DNA of 64,000 bases. Source: Vibrio neonatus. GTDB lineage: Bacteria; Pseudomonadota; Gammaproteobacteria; Enterobacterales; Vibrionaceae. Below, one piece after another: positions 45,007 through 55,220 of this stretch. The notes under the pieces were generated by a model, which saw only the letters and a program-made list of their open reading frames with translations, ran no database searches and was not told the origin of the DNA. The stretch lies in the NCBI RefSeq assembly GCF_024346975.1, contig NZ_AP024886.1, positions 992,001 to 1,056,000 of the forward strand, read 5' to 3'. A program made the position numbers and the translations under genes. Position 1 is the stretch's first letter. Every line of letters begins with the position of its first letter.

Positions 45007-45999
45007 TTATAGATAGTAACGAACACCTAGTGCGTAGCGATCATCATCGCTTGAGATATCATCGCCCAAATCAATTTGATAAGCAGCGTAGCCGACAAAT
45101 GTTGGCGTAAAGTCATATTCAACCTGCAACGCCATCTGACTCAACTGAGTTTCGTTGTTGTCGTCATCTTCAATGCTCTCATAGTTAACAGAGAAGTTGA
45201 GGCTGTTTGCCAATGCATAAGCAACGATGGCTTCGATATTGGTTGTATCAAAATCACCATAAAACTTACTGCCCATTTCATATACACCCGCTACGTACAG
45301 ACCGTCGCCGTAGCTGCCATATTTAGCCGATAAAAGGTTTGCCATTGCATCATCATTTTGGCCTGTTTTAGAGCCAGTGGTAAAACCATAACCGACCATA
45401 AACTTGCTGAAATTAGCCGACACCGTTACCTGAGCACGATCGCCGTAGTTGCCATTTTGCCCCTGCCAACCTAAACCAAAGTCTAAGCCAAATGAATCAA
45501 AGTCTAAGCCTTTACGATACGAGAGCATTCTTTCAGCACGAGCCGTACCTAGATTACCGCCATCAACATATAAGAAGTCATTGGCAAACGCGATTGGCAA
45601 ATCCGCAATACCACCCACATCATAGTAAGGTGACCATTGCGTTCCACCTACCACTCGACCCCACATGTCGTGTGTAACACCGATGTAGCCCAAACGAGTT
45701 TTAAATGATTCTCCACCGCCTTCAAGCATATTCAACTGCCACTCACCCTTTGCGTCAGCGGTAAAGCCTCCACCAAGGTCTTGAGTTGCATTAAAGTTGA
45801 TACGAGGTGACAAAGACTCAATGACTAAATCATCATCGGTAATATATGCGTCATCATTTGAATCTGGATTACCTAAACCAACAGAAACGTGTCCGCCTAA
45901 GGAGAAAGTAGTACCGCCATTATTATACAACTCTACAGCGAAAGCCTGACCGCTAAATGCGATACCTGCAATTACACTTGCTAATACTGTCTTTTTCAT
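45007..45999 (-). CDS. Outer-membrane porin
   Basis: Gram-negative porin of 330 residues. The signal peptide is MKKTVLASVIAGIAFSGQAF, cleaved near AFA, before VELYNNGGTTFSLGGHVSVG. The chain alternates amphipathic strands throughout. It ends VRYYL, with Leu in place of the Phe usually found at the last position of vibrio porins. Selectivity is unknown. It is a single gene with a long upstream leader region. Confidence 0.87.
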   Translation of the reverse strand: MKKTVLASVIAGIAFSGQAFAVELYNNGGTTFSLGGHVSVGLGNPDSNDDAYITDDDLVIESLSPRINFNATQDLGGGFTADAKGEWQLNMLEGGGESFKTRLGYIGVTHDMWGRVVGGTQWSPYYDVGGIADLPIAFANDFLYVDGGNLGTARAERMLSYRKGLDFDSFGLDFGLGWQGQNGNYGDRAQVTVSANFSKFMVGYGFTTGSKTGQNDDAMANLLSAKYGSYGDGLYVAGVYEMGSKFYGDFDTTNIEAIVAYALANSLNFSVNYESIEDDDNNETQLSQMALQVEYDFTPTFVGYAAYQIDLGDDISSDDDRYALGVRYYL

Positions 46000-46657
46000 A
46001 ATGTCTTTCCGTTTACCTATGTGTATAAAGATATGTGTATAAAAGTATGTATAGTTTTGTAAGCTGTTTTAAAACACTGTTAATATCGAAAATCTTAATC
46101 GATTTATTTATGATTATATGAAAATTGCTAACCGCTCATTTGCTTTCAGCAATTTACTGCAGAAGATAAATACCCTTTCACCTCCTTTGATTTTTAGTCA
46201 ATATATAAAACAATGCGCTATATAATGGCCAGAATTACAGATTGCCTTTTGTAAAAGCGTAGTAACGTTTCTTTAATAAACCAAATAAAAAGCGTGCATA
46301 GATCACACATTATGTATGTTATGCAGCATTTGTTACTTTAATTATTAAAGCAGTTACCTTTATTAAGCGGATTAATAGAAGTAATGGAAAATCAGGAAAA
46401 TGATTTTAAGATAGAAATCAGTCGCTATTATCTAGAATAAGGTTGCAATATTTCGGCTAGAAATAACAAGAATAATCGCGATAAAAAGTTAACTTTAATT
46501 GAGCGAAAATAGGTATTTTGAAGTAGGATATTGGTATATACGATATACATAATCACCGTATATAAATTGAATAATTCAAAAGAAGATCGAATGCTTGGTT
46601 AAACCCTTAGGACTTGCTCTTTTTTAATGAAAAGATACAAGCCCTAAAGTTATCTGG
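46000..46657. other. Long gene-free region upstream of the porin
   Basis: 658 bp, strongly AT-rich. I find no protein-like frame and no clear CRP or MalT site. An imperfect hairpin at about 46600-46650 (CTTG/CAAG, TTTT/AAAA arms) may end the methyltransferase transcript. The length leaves room for several regulator sites or a small RNA, but I cannot place one. Confidence 0.4.
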
Positions 46658-47236
46658 TTACTTATACGCCACACCCATTAATACTGGTTTTGATGTGCCG
46701 TCAGCCAATGTAATCTCAAATGGGATTGAAATTTCGATATCGTTGAAGCCTGCGCTATGCAGCATAGTGTGCGCCGATTCTTGAGTTAAACCGTCGCTAC
46801 CATCCTCACTTAACCAGTCCCAATGAACAAAAATACCCTGCTCATCTAATAGGGAATGAATAATGGTTGCCGTTTCTTGAAAACTTGCCACAAAACCACA
46901 CACGGATGAGGCCACAACAAGATCAAATTGTTTTCTAAAGGCTGGATGCTGTGCCACTAAACCACGAGTTAAGTAATCAACCACTGGCTCTACATTAGCC
47001 AAGGTCTTTTTATCCAACTCCTCAATCATCGCTTCTGAAGCATCAAGAGCAACGATGCTGCGCACCAAAGGAGCCATTTGTTGACTCAATAAGCCAGTAC
47101 CACAACCAAAATCTAATACGTTAGCGCCTTGCAATGAATGAAGCGCTTGCAGTTCAGCAAATACTAGGTCTGAAAATTGAGTGGTTGCTGGGTTTGCTTC
47201 CCACTCAGTAGCATAATCATCCCAATTGTGCACCAT
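46658..47236 (-). CDS. SAM-dependent methyltransferase (class I)
   Basis: Small cytosolic methyltransferase. The SAM site NVLDFGCGTGLLSQQMAP is motif I, IVALDASEAMIEELD holds the ribose-binding Asp, and FDLVVASSVCGFV is motif IV. About 192 residues. I use the ATG at 47234-47236 because AAGGA sits 11 bases upstream; the ATG at 47246-47248 directly abuts the ribosome site. The substrate is unknown. It is divergent from a LysR gene, which might control it. Confidence 0.8.
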   Translation of the reverse strand: MVHNWDDYATEWEANPATTQFSDLVFAELQALHSLQGANVLDFGCGTGLLSQQMAPLVRSIVALDASEAMIEELDKKTLANVEPVVDYLTRGLVAQHPAFRKQFDLVVASSVCGFVASFQETATIIHSLLDEQGIFVHWDWLSEDGSDGLTQESAHTMLHSAGFNDIEISIPFEITLADGTSKPVLMGVAYK

Positions 47237-47409
47237 GTGACTATCCATCCTTAAAACTGTTTCTTAAGCTGAGTAAAGCAAATCTTGATAAAAAAAGATA
47301 CCAAATTACCTTTAATACAAGGAGATATCAGCTTTAGATCATGCCTTGCTTGATTTTTCAGCATCCAATCAGGTAGTTTGGATATTTACATATTTGCAAA
47401 AGAGATCCA

Positions 47410-48288
47410 ATGAATCTTTCTCATATTGATGCCTTTGTTCAGGTCGCGCAACACGGCTCCGTATCCGAAGCCGCCAGACAATTAAACTGTAACCGTACTA
47501 AGCTCAGTATGGCAATCAAAGCCTTAGAGAAAGAGCTAGCGACTGCGCTATTTATCCGCAGTGGCAATAACCTTGAGCTATCTGAAGCCGGCAAGGCGAT
47601 ATTCAAAGATTGCGAAGCGATGTTAGTGACCGCCTCACGCATTAAACAAACCTGCCAACATATTCGCGGAGATTTTACCGCCGAGGTTTGGATTGCTAGA
47701 GATGACGCTATACCCGATGCCACATGGCAAGAGTTATCACACCGTTTAAATAACAAATACCCTGCCACCACCTTCAATACGGTGTTAGCCTCTAGTGGCG
47801 ATCTATCAAACTTGGTTGAAACCAAACAGGTCGATTTTGCCTTTGGTATCGATTATGAACGTGTCGATGACCCCAGAATCGAATTTACTCCGATTGGCAA
47901 GATACGCATGATGTCGGTGTGTAATGCGGATCACCCTTTAGGTCAGTTGCGCCGAGTGTCCGATGAACAACTGCGCAATGCCATGCAAGTGACCTTGGCC
48001 TACCTAAACGAGAAAGATAACCCCGAATTACTGCCGTTTTCCCTTAAACACATTGGCTTTTCTAGCTTTGACTACATTCTAAGCACGATACGCACCGAAG
48101 CGGCATGGGGCGTATTACCTGAACCGTTAATTCGTCATCTACTTAGAAACGAAACCTTATCCGTTATTAAACACACTTACGGCCTCACCCAAGAAGAATT
48201 TTGCATGTTTACCTCATCTGGCATGGAAGCTCACCCAGGTATGGTATGGCTGTGCGATAAACTCAGTGATTATCTGTTTGATTTCTAA
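47410..48288 (+). CDS. LysR-family regulator
   Basis: DNA-binding regulator of 292 residues. The winged helix is at the N-terminus (MNLSHIDAFVQVAQHGSVSE, then AARQLNCNRTKLSMAIKALE) and the effector-binding domain fills the rest. It is divergent from the methyltransferase gene across 161 bp, the usual arrangement for a LysR protein and its target. The effector is unknown. Confidence 0.88.
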   Translation: MNLSHIDAFVQVAQHGSVSEAARQLNCNRTKLSMAIKALEKELATALFIRSGNNLELSEAGKAIFKDCEAMLVTASRIKQTCQHIRGDFTAEVWIARDDAIPDATWQELSHRLNNKYPATTFNTVLASSGDLSNLVETKQVDFAFGIDYERVDDPRIEFTPIGKIRMMSVCNADHPLGQLRRVSDEQLRNAMQVTLAYLNEKDNPELLPFSLKHIGFSSFDYILSTIRTEAAWGVLPEPLIRHLLRNETLSVIKHTYGLTQEEFCMFTSSGMEAHPGMVWLCDKLSDYLFDF

Positions 48289-48295
48289 CTACAGC

Positions 48296-48324
48296 AGTGA
48301 GTGTCAATATTATTGACACTCACT
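48296..48324. repeat. Perfect 29-bp palindrome after the LysR gene
   Basis: AGTGAGTGTCAATA (48296-48309) and TATTGACACTCACT (48311-48324) are exact inverted copies around one base. No T run follows, so it is a hairpin or an operator rather than a classical terminator. A smaller GTGT-AATA-ACAC hairpin comes next. Confidence 0.6.
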
Positions 48325-48461
48325 AGGTGTAATAACACTTTGATATTTAACAGGTTATTTTATTGCCAGCCTCTTTCAATGCTGTTAAACAGTATTCGTG
48401 CGTTGAAAAACTCAGCATGCTAACGAACAATGCAAATAACTAATTTGTAGAAAGGTTTGTT

Positions 48462-49358
48462 ATGAGTGGTAGGGAAACGTCCTCTGAGCGTGATATTTTA
48501 ATCTATTCAGCCTTGTTAACTCTAGGGTTTGCCATTGGTGGCATTGCTCTTGGTAGTTGGGTTGGCTCAATGGTTATCATCTTTGATGGGGCTTATTCTT
48601 TAATTAGCCTAGTGTTAACTTTATTGTCACTGCTTGCCGCCACCTTAATCGCTCGCCCTTCATCAACACGTTTTCCGCACGGTCTAGCCGCTCTTGAACC
48701 TATTGTTATTGCCATTAAAGCCACCGTCATTTTGGCGTTAGTGTGTATTTCTATCTATTCCGCTATTGACGATCTATTAAGTGGCGGCCATGAAATCAAT
48801 ACTTTTGTCGCAACCCTATTTGGCCTTATCAACGTGATTGGTTGCGCCTTTGGTTGGGCGCTTATTGCTCGCAAGAATGAGCGCATTGGCTCAGGACTTA
48901 TTGCCGCTGAAGTAAAACAATGGCAAATGGACACCTTAATCAGTATTGCAGTGTTAGTCGGCTTTATTAGTGCTTGGCTATTGCTCAAAACACCTTTTGC
49001 GGCCTATGCGGTGTATGCCGACCCTGCAATGATGCTGTTAATGGCCGGCTATTTTTTAAAAGTTCCGGCTATGATGCTCAAACAAGCCCTATCTGAACTG
49101 CTAAATATGACCGCTGACCATAAATTATGTTCGCAAGTGCATCAGTGCGTGACGGATTTACCCGCCGATGGCGATGTTGATCTTACGGTTGCCGCAGTCA
49201 CCAAAGTCGGTGGGGAGCTACGCATTGATATCGATATGCACCTAGACCAGCAACAGTCTATCGCGCCAAAGGACATTGCCAAGACCCGCTCTGCGCTTAA
49301 TAAAAAGTTCGATCACCTACCCTATAAATGCCAATTGCACCTGAGTTTGATTGCGTGA
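48462..49358 (+). CDS. Cation-efflux (CDF) family transporter
   Basis: Inner-membrane divalent cation exporter family, 298 residues with 5-6 membrane segments. The metal-site motifs are reduced compared with ZitB/FieF: helix II has IIFDGAYSLIS with one Asp, and helix V has KQWQMDTLISI with one Asp. The cytoplasmic C-terminal domain (CSQVHQCVTDLPADGDVDLT) is present. The metal is unknown, probably Zn2+, Mn2+ or Fe2+. AAAGG precedes the ATG. Confidence 0.82.
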   Translation: MSGRETSSERDILIYSALLTLGFAIGGIALGSWVGSMVIIFDGAYSLISLVLTLLSLLAATLIARPSSTRFPHGLAALEPIVIAIKATVILALVCISIYSAIDDLLSGGHEINTFVATLFGLINVIGCAFGWALIARKNERIGSGLIAAEVKQWQMDTLISIAVLVGFISAWLLLKTPFAAYAVYADPAMMLLMAGYFLKVPAMMLKQALSELLNMTADHKLCSQVHQCVTDLPADGDVDLTVAAVTKVGGELRIDIDMHLDQQQSIAPKDIAKTRSALNKKFDHLPYKCQLHLSLIA

Positions 49359-49574
49359 GGAAAATGAGTGCAATTGGTTGAATTTATGGAAACATACATT
49401 TCTTCGGCGGTTGCATATAATAGGAAAAACTAACCAATTTAAAGTAACACATTGTTTTTATGATAATAAAACAATATCCCGACGAGTTTAACGCTCAATA
49501 GACACTGCCCTTTCTTATAAAACACCTCTCAGATAAAACCTAACTATACTTGCATTATCAGCCTCTGTATTTTA

Positions 49575-49597
49575 AAGTTGCATCTAATTTACATCTT
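49575..49597 (+). promoter_or_regulatory. NsrR-type operator candidate before nnrS
   Basis: AAGTTGCATCT-A-ATTTACATCTT matches the 11-1-11 NsrR consensus (AAGATGCATTT and its inverted copy) at 17 of 22 positions. It ends 12 bp before the nnrS ATG, a place suited to repression. In vibrios nnrS is under nitric-oxide control. Confidence 0.5.
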
Positions 49598-49609
49598 TAA
49601 GGTTTTAGC

Positions 49610-50794
49610 ATGTTAAACATTACCGACAAAGCAAAAGAAGAAGCAATCACACCATTGCTAAGACTAGGGTTTCGTCCATTTTTTCTATTAGGCGCGTTAT
49701 ACGCTTTTATTGCCATCCCAGTTTGGATCTACGCCTATCAAAATGGTCAACCTAACGCACTAGCCGCTCCTGCCCTTTGGTGGCACGCTCATGAAATGCT
49801 ATTCGGATTCTCAATGGCAATCGTAGCGGGCTTTGTGCTGACAGCAGTACAAAACTGGACTGGAGTAAACGGCACTAAAGGTTCACGTTTAGGCTTGATT
49901 GTGGCTTTGTGGTTGGCGCCGCGCATCCTATTTTGGACTGCAACACCACTGTGGGTGATCTCTATTATTGAGAGCCTGTTCTTATTGGCTGTGGCTTACG
50001 AAGTGGCTATTCGCGTATTTAAATCAAAAGGTTGGAGAAACCTATTTTTTGTACCGCTATTTCTACTGGCTATCGTGGCAAACTTTGCCAGCTACGCAAC
50101 CATTAAAGGTGTAGCACCATTTACCTCTAGCGCAGTATGGCAAGCCATGTTGTGGTGGTTTATGTTACTGCTATCAGTAATGGGTGGACGTGTAATTCCG
50201 TTCTTTACTTCACTTCGTATGAAGTTTGAAAAACCTACCCCTATTCTATGGGTTGAATTAGCCGGTAACCTGCCGCTTGTTCTGCTCTTTGTATTGAGTT
50301 TCTTCCCACTGACATTGAGCCAATTAGAAACGCCATTGTTTATCTGGGCGGGTGTATTCCAACTGATTAAAGTATTGCGTTGGAAACCATGGACCACCTT
50401 TGGTGAGCCTCTAGTATGGTCTCTGCACGCCTCTTATGCTTGTATTCCAGCTTACTTGCTACTTAAAGGCTTGACCACAAACGCGTGGTTGGCACACACC
50501 TCACTGCACTTATTTGCCATTGGCGCTTTAGCGGGTTTGATCTTAGCTATGATCACTCGTGTAACTATGGGCCATACTGGACGTAATATTTATGAAGGCC
50601 CACAAATGCGCATTGCCTTTATCTCTTTGATTTTATCAGCGCTAGTAAGAAGTGTTGGCGTGGGTCTATTCCCACAATACATGATGCAACTGCTTGATGT
50701 GGCGACTGTGTTATGGATGATTAGCTTTGGTATGTATCTATTAAAATTCGCTAAAATGCTAGCGACGCCAAGAAAAGACGGTCATCCGGGTTAA
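49610..50794 (+). CDS. nnrS: NnrS family heme-copper membrane protein
   Basis: Integral membrane protein linked to nitric-oxide resistance. It has 394 residues and about 12 membrane segments. The family marks are LLRLGFRPFFLLGALYAFIA, WWHAHEMLFGFSMAIVAGFV (His ligands) and LIAMITRVTMGHTGR-like GLILAMITRVTMGHTGR near residue 325. In Vibrio species it limits damage to iron-sulfur proteins during NO stress. TAAGG precedes the ATG. It is followed by a terminator. Confidence 0.93.
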   Translation: MLNITDKAKEEAITPLLRLGFRPFFLLGALYAFIAIPVWIYAYQNGQPNALAAPALWWHAHEMLFGFSMAIVAGFVLTAVQNWTGVNGTKGSRLGLIVALWLAPRILFWTATPLWVISIIESLFLLAVAYEVAIRVFKSKGWRNLFFVPLFLLAIVANFASYATIKGVAPFTSSAVWQAMLWWFMLLLSVMGGRVIPFFTSLRMKFEKPTPILWVELAGNLPLVLLFVLSFFPLTLSQLETPLFIWAGVFQLIKVLRWKPWTTFGEPLVWSLHASYACIPAYLLLKGLTTNAWLAHTSLHLFAIGALAGLILAMITRVTMGHTGRNIYEGPQMRIAFISLILSALVRSVGVGLFPQYMMQLLDVATVLWMISFGMYLLKFAKMLATPRKDGHPG

Positions 50795-50862
50795 CCCTTA
50801 TATCGACTCATAGTTAGGCGTTATACCAATCACACTAAGTAAGTGAGCAGAACTAGCGCAGG

Positions 50863-50904
50863 AAAAAGCACCGAATCAGCATTTAGCTCATTCGGTGCTT
50901 TTTT
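50863..50904. terminator. Terminator shared by nnrS and the hydrolase gene
   Basis: AAAAAGCACCGAAT and ATTCGGTGCTTTTTT pair over a 13-nt loop. Confidence 0.88.
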
Positions 50905-50917
50905 AATATCATCTATA

Positions 50918-51769
50918 TTAGCGATTCGATAACTGTAAAAAAGCCTCTTGCACAGGCTCACTTTTCATTATTCGGCCATGCCCCAAACCTGTGGTGGCGA
51001 TCAAAGTGACCTTTTCTGCTTGTTGCGAAACACGCTGCGACACATCAAAACGAGTAAATCGGTCGCCTTCATCGTGCACGATCAAGGTGGGTGTTTGCCT
51101 TAGTTTCAACTTGCCGTAAGGATCAATAGTCGCAATTGGGTAATGATATTCGGCACTCACCTCAGCAACCACCTCTTCAAACAATTTCATTGAATACCCA
51201 GAACGCTTCACGCTAGTAAATAGGTTATCCAAATACTCAAGTACCGGCGCAATCAGCAACAAAGGACACTGGTTTGCTTTAACATGTTTACACTCAATCG
51301 TCGAAGCGGTGCCCATGCTGTGCGCAATAATGCCAGCCACCTCATCAACACTGTCTAAAATGGCTTCTAAGCCTTCTACAAATGCAGGAATATGCCCATA
51401 GGCCCCGCCACTACTGCCATGCGCAGGTTGGTCATACGCAAGTGCGGTGAAACCAGACTTAGCTATAAATTCCATTAACGGGAAAAACTGATTGGCGGTA
51501 CCCGACCAGCCGTGGTTTAACACCCATAACGGGCCTTCACCTAACGTATAAGTGGTTAAATCGCCATGCGCTGATTTCACCTTCCCCTGAAGCATCGCCT
51601 CGGGTTGCGGATTCTTCGGCGCACTACGCACCGGAGTGAGTAAAAGTTGTCTTGCTAACTTGCGCGCATGACTAGGAGCAACGCGGTGATGAATACGAGT
51701 TCCCGCATTGACCAAAGAGCGACGCAAGTTAAATTTCTGAGAGGTATTAAAGTAGATTTTGTCGCTCAT
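50918..51769 (-). CDS. Alpha/beta-hydrolase
   Basis: Cytosolic esterase-like enzyme, 283 residues. The nucleophile elbow is AHSMGTAS (Ser in G/A-H-S-M-G), the oxyanion segment is LNHGWSGTANQF, the acid is likely in LIVHDEGDRFTRF, and the His in TGLGHGRIMKS. The first ~60 residues are basic and not part of the fold. The substrate is unknown. It has no operon partner in the same direction except MAPEG upstream, 135 bp away. Confidence 0.82.
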   Translation of the reverse strand: MSDKIYFNTSQKFNLRRSLVNAGTRIHHRVAPSHARKLARQLLLTPVRSAPKNPQPEAMLQGKVKSAHGDLTTYTLGEGPLWVLNHGWSGTANQFFPLMEFIAKSGFTALAYDQPAHGSSGGAYGHIPAFVEGLEAILDSVDEVAGIIAHSMGTASTIECKHVKANQCPLLLIAPVLEYLDNLFTSVKRSGYSMKLFEEVVAEVSAEYHYPIATIDPYGKLKLRQTPTLIVHDEGDRFTRFDVSQRVSQQAEKVTLIATTGLGHGRIMKSEPVQEAFLQLSNR

Positions 51770-51904
51770 ATTGACTCATGATGAACTGATGTGGATGGGC
51801 TATTAAAGCATAGAAAATAGTAACGCATCTATAGCGTCTAAAGGATCTGTATCAGAGCCATTTATCTCTTTAACTAAATTAAGCAAAAGCCCCAAACAAA
51901 AGCG

Positions 51905-52279
51905 TTAGCTAAACACTTGCAATACGTTCAGCACAGCAAGTACCACAATGGTTGCAAATGTGGCAATCATGCCATATTTACGACCTTGCATTGTGCCGTT
52001 TAGCACCGCAAAACCGTGCGCAGCACGCCCAACGATAAACACCACACCCAACAAATGAATCAGCCACAGTGATGCGCCATTAAACTCGGCAAGCATCAAT
52101 AATAATACGCCAATGGGAATGTATTCAGTGGCGTTGCTGTGCGCGCTCCTAGCAATAGCCAGTTCTTTTACTTGTCCGTCAGAGTGGGAAACCTGATGCT
52201 TGCGACGCTGTTTAATTACCTGTATCGATAAGTAACAGATCCAAACAGCTAATACAGCGGCGTAAAGGGAAGTGATCAT
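51905..52279 (-). CDS. MAPEG-family membrane protein
   Basis: Four-helix membrane protein of 124 residues in the MAPEG superfamily (membrane-associated eicosanoid/glutathione enzymes). Family marks are RSAHSNATEYIPIGVLLLML and VFIVGRAAHGFAVLNG. Bacterial members often have glutathione transferase activity, but the substrate is not evident. It may be transcribed with the downstream hydrolase gene. Confidence 0.83.
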   Translation of the reverse strand: MITSLYAAVLAVWICYLSIQVIKQRRKHQVSHSDGQVKELAIARSAHSNATEYIPIGVLLLMLAEFNGASLWLIHLLGVVFIVGRAAHGFAVLNGTMQGRKYGMIATFATIVVLAVLNVLQVFS

Positions 52280-52635
52280 AAGACTCCATTCTCAAAAAAC
52301 ACTAAAGGTGATGCGTCATTGTTAAACCCTACAGCGGAACTCTCAAGTGAATATTGAGCAATTTTGTAACAAACTCAATCATACACTACTTGATAAACGC
52401 TTTGGGTTAACAAATTATTTACCTAATAGTATCCTTTAAGAAACAACAAAATCAACCGTATAATCATCAACAAATAGAAAAATCTTCGGCTTTATACTTA
52501 CTATAGACGTAAAAAATCTCGGACATTCATAATGATTGCCCGAGATTATAAATTGACCTTTCATACACTCGTTACTGCGCTATTCTTACCGCTCTTTACC
52601 GCAGTCACAAGTGATTTAAAGGTTCACTTGCCCTT
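52280..52635. other. Gene-free stretch between MAPEG and glgB
   Basis: 356 bp, AT-rich, with no gene visible. The only clear element is the minus-strand terminator at 52511-52546. Confidence 0.5.
52511..52546 (-). terminator. Terminator downstream of glgB
   Basis: On the minus strand AATCTCGG and CCGAGATT form the stem, followed by TTTTTTAC. It lies ~90 bp past the glgB stop. Confidence 0.82.
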
Positions 52636-54816
52636 TTATAACGCTTTCTTTTTATAGAATACAGTCGCTAATGGTGGCAATACCATATGAATAGATTGCT
52701 CTAGACCTTGGCTTTCCACCTTCTCTGTTTTCAAGCTCGTCGGCACTTCAACATTGGCGCCATGGTACTTGGCGTCATCTGTGTTTAGTAGCAGCTCGTA
52801 GCTAGATTCATTTGGGATACCTAAACGGAAATCATGATGCGGTACAGGCGTGAAGTTAGTCACCACCAGCACACGTTCACCGTTTTCATCAATGCGCTCA
52901 TGCGCTAGCACACTGGCTTCCGCCTCATCTTGCAAGCGCCACTCAAAACCTTTTGGATCATAGTCTAACGCGTGCAGAGCTGTTTCTTGCTGATATAACT
53001 TATTCAAGTCACGGGTGAGGTTAAGTACCCCTTGGTGACGTTCATAATCAAGCAAGAACCACTGTAATTGATCGTCATGGTTCCACTCGGCGGTTTGACC
53101 AAATTCAGCGCCCATAAAATTCAGTTTTTTACCTGGCTGTGCGTACATGTAGCCCATATAAGCACGTAAATTGGCGGTTTTTTGCCACTCATCACCCGGC
53201 ATTTTATCGTGAATTGCGCCTTTGCCGTACACCACTTCATCATGCGACAAAGATAATACGTAGTTCTCACTGTGTGCGTACATCAATGGGAAAGTTAGCG
53301 TGTTGTGATGGTATTTACGGTGGATAGGATCTTGCTGAATATAAGACAAGCTATCGTGCATCCAGCCCATATTCCACTTAAAGCCGAAGCCTAAACCGCC
53401 CAAGAAGGTCGGTGCCGATACACCAGGGAAAGCCGTTGATTCTTCAGCGATTGTCATGGCATTCGGGAAGTGTTTGTACACTTCTTCGTTCATCCACTTC
53501 AAGGTCGCAATCGCATCGTAGTTCTCATTGCCACCATCTTGGTTAGGTAACCATTGATCGTGACTGCGTGAATAATCTAAGTACAACATTGAAGCCACCG
53601 CATCCACACGGATACCATCAATATGGTAATGCTCAAACCAAAACAGTGCGTTTGACACCATAAAGCGGCGCACATGCTCACGACCTAAATCATAAATATA
53701 CGAATTCCAATCTTGGTGCCAACCACGACGCGGATCAGGATCGTGATACAAAGGCGTCCCATCAAAGTTTGCCAAGCCATGATCATCTGACGGGAAGTGC
53801 GCAGGAACCCAGTCTAGCACCACGCCTAAGCCTGCTTGGTGACACTGGTCTACAAAGTATTTGAAATCATCTGGCGTACCAAAACGACTGGTCGGCGCAA
53901 ATAAACCGATAGGTTGATAACCCCAAGAACCGTAGAACGGATGCTCAGAAATCGGCATTAATTCAACATGTGAATAGCCCAGATCAACCAGATATGGGAT
54001 CAGCTGTTCAGCCAACTCACGATAATTTAAAAACTCACCATCAGCGTTGCGTTTCCAAGAGCCTGCGTGCAGTTCGTAGAAAGAAAGCGCTTGTTTGCGT
54101 TTTTCGGTCACAGGGCGTGTTTGCCATGCGTCATCTTGCCATTGGTACTTAGTTTGATCGTAAGTTACAGAAGCAAACGATGGATGTTGTTCGTGCTGGA
54201 ATCCCCATGGGTCTTGCTTGTGTGGCAAACTCTCACCATTGGGGCCTTTTATCTCAAATTTATATTGAGAGCCTTCTGGCAATTCAGGAACAAATAAGCC
54301 CCAAATACCATAGTCTAGACGTTGCATCGGATGACGACGTCCATCCCATTGGTTAAAACCACCAATAAGACTGACTGCTTGAGCGTGAGGTGCATAAACT
54401 AAGAAACGAGTACCAGAAATTGTCTTTCCATCACGCTCTAGAGTGATGAATTGAGAACCCATGTATTTGTACATCTCTTTTGGAGTATGTAAATTCTCAA
54501 ACTCTTCATACAATGCATGGTACTGGTACGGATCATCGATGATCTGCTCAGCGTCGCCCCAGTCAATTGCCAGTTTATAGTGAGTAAAGGTAAGATCTCG
54601 CTCTTGTGTCAACACAAACGCATCCATTTCGTCACGAACTAATTCAATACGTTCGTCACCAATAATCACTTCGACTCGATGAGCGCCCGGCATCCAAACC
54701 GTTAGGTAACGACCTTCTTCTCGAATAAACGGGCCCAATATTGAAAATGGGTCAGTTAATGCCGCCTGACTCAATTTCTGATAAGCACTTTTGATTTTAT
54801 CTTGAGGCTTGTCCAC
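52636..54816 (-). CDS. glgB: 1,4-alpha-glucan branching enzyme GlgB
   Basis: Forms alpha-1,6 branches in glycogen. An N-terminal CBM48 region ([20 protein letters not shown]) precedes the GH13 barrel: [18 protein letters not shown] (region I), [17 protein letters not shown] (nucleophile Asp), [12 protein letters not shown] (acid/base Glu) and [14 protein letters not shown] set the start at GTG 54814-54816: AAGGAG sits seven bases upstream, and the result (726 residues) equals the normal GlgB length. A longer frame begins 19 codons upstream without a ribosome site. A MalT-like TAGGATGAGA lies at 54876-54885. It is transcribed the same way as malQ and malP. Confidence 0.93.
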   Translation of the reverse strand: MDKPQDKIKSAYQKLSQAALTDPFSILGPFIREEGRYLTVWMPGAHRVEVIIGDERIELVRDEMDAFVLTQERDLTFTHYKLAIDWGDAEQIIDDPYQYHALYEEFENLHTPKEMYKYMGSQFITLERDGKTISGTRFLVYAPHAQAVSLIGGFNQWDGRRHPMQRLDYGIWGLFVPELPEGSQYKFEIKGPNGESLPHKQDPWGFQHEQHPSFASVTYDQTKYQWQDDAWQTRPVTEKRKQALSFYELHAGSWKRNADGEFLNYRELAEQLIPYLVDLGYSHVELMPISEHPFYGSWGYQPIGLFAPTSRFGTPDDFKYFVDQCHQAGLGVVLDWVPAHFPSDDHGLANFDGTPLYHDPDPRRGWHQDWNSYIYDLGREHVRRFMVSNALFWFEHYHIDGIRVDAVASMLYLDYSRSHDQWLPNQDGGNENYDAIATLKWMNEEVYKHFPNAMTIAEESTAFPGVSAPTFLGGLGFGFKWNMGWMHDSLSYIQQDPIHRKYHHNTLTFPLMYAHSENYVLSLSHDEVVYGKGAIHDKMPGDEWQKTANLRAYMGYMYAQPGKKLNFMGAEFGQTAEWNHDDQLQWFLLDYERHQGVLNLTRDLNKLYQQETALHALDYDPKGFEWRLQDEAEASVLAHERIDENGERVLVVTNFTPVPHHDFRLGIPNESSYELLLNTDDAKYHGANVEVPTSLKTEKVESQGLEQSIHMVLPPLATVFYKKKAL

Positions 54817-55220
54817 GCCCAATCTCCTTCGATATTTAATTCTATTTATAATTTTTTTGGTGAAAGCAGCCAACTCTCATCCTAGCCATTTTTTATCCAT
54901 CTTAACGATACTATTGCCACTAAGCTATATTCTTAACAAAAACATACACTTTAAAAACATTTGATTTGACATAATGACTTGCATATTTTGTGTCTATCGC
55001 CATCGACTCACTGCAACACCACTAACGATTATCAAACTGAGCCGGTAAGTTCAAGAAAGTGCAAAATGCCCGCACGATGCGGGCATATCAGTTCTATTGA
55101 AACTGTATCAAGATAGAAAAAGAACATTTGAGCAGCGTGTTTCTATATAGATAAAGCTATATATATGAAGCTATACATAACAAGCTAGATAACAAACCAA
55201 GCCGCCCAAATCTCTCATCA
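54817..55220. promoter_or_regulatory. glgB upstream region
   Basis: 404 bp. On the minus strand TAGGATGAGA (54876-54885) contains the MalT core GGATGAG 60 bp before glgB. The malQ terminator is at 55066-55086. Several copies of AAGCTATA/AAGCTAG lie around 55150-55195. No gene seen. Confidence 0.4.
55066..55086 (-). terminator. Terminator of malQ
   Basis: ATGCCCGCA and TGCGGGCAT pair over three bases and are followed by TTTTG on the minus strand. It lies 135 bp past the malQ stop. Confidence 0.7.

Noticed and set aside
46261..46330. CRP site upstream of the porin (AGATCACACATT)
   Set aside because: Only the right half-site TCACA is present; the left half matches at none of the expected bases.
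54817..54873. N-terminal extension of GlgB by 19 residues
   Set aside because: AAGGAG lies inside it, seven bases before the GTG chosen as start, and the shorter protein has the normal length.
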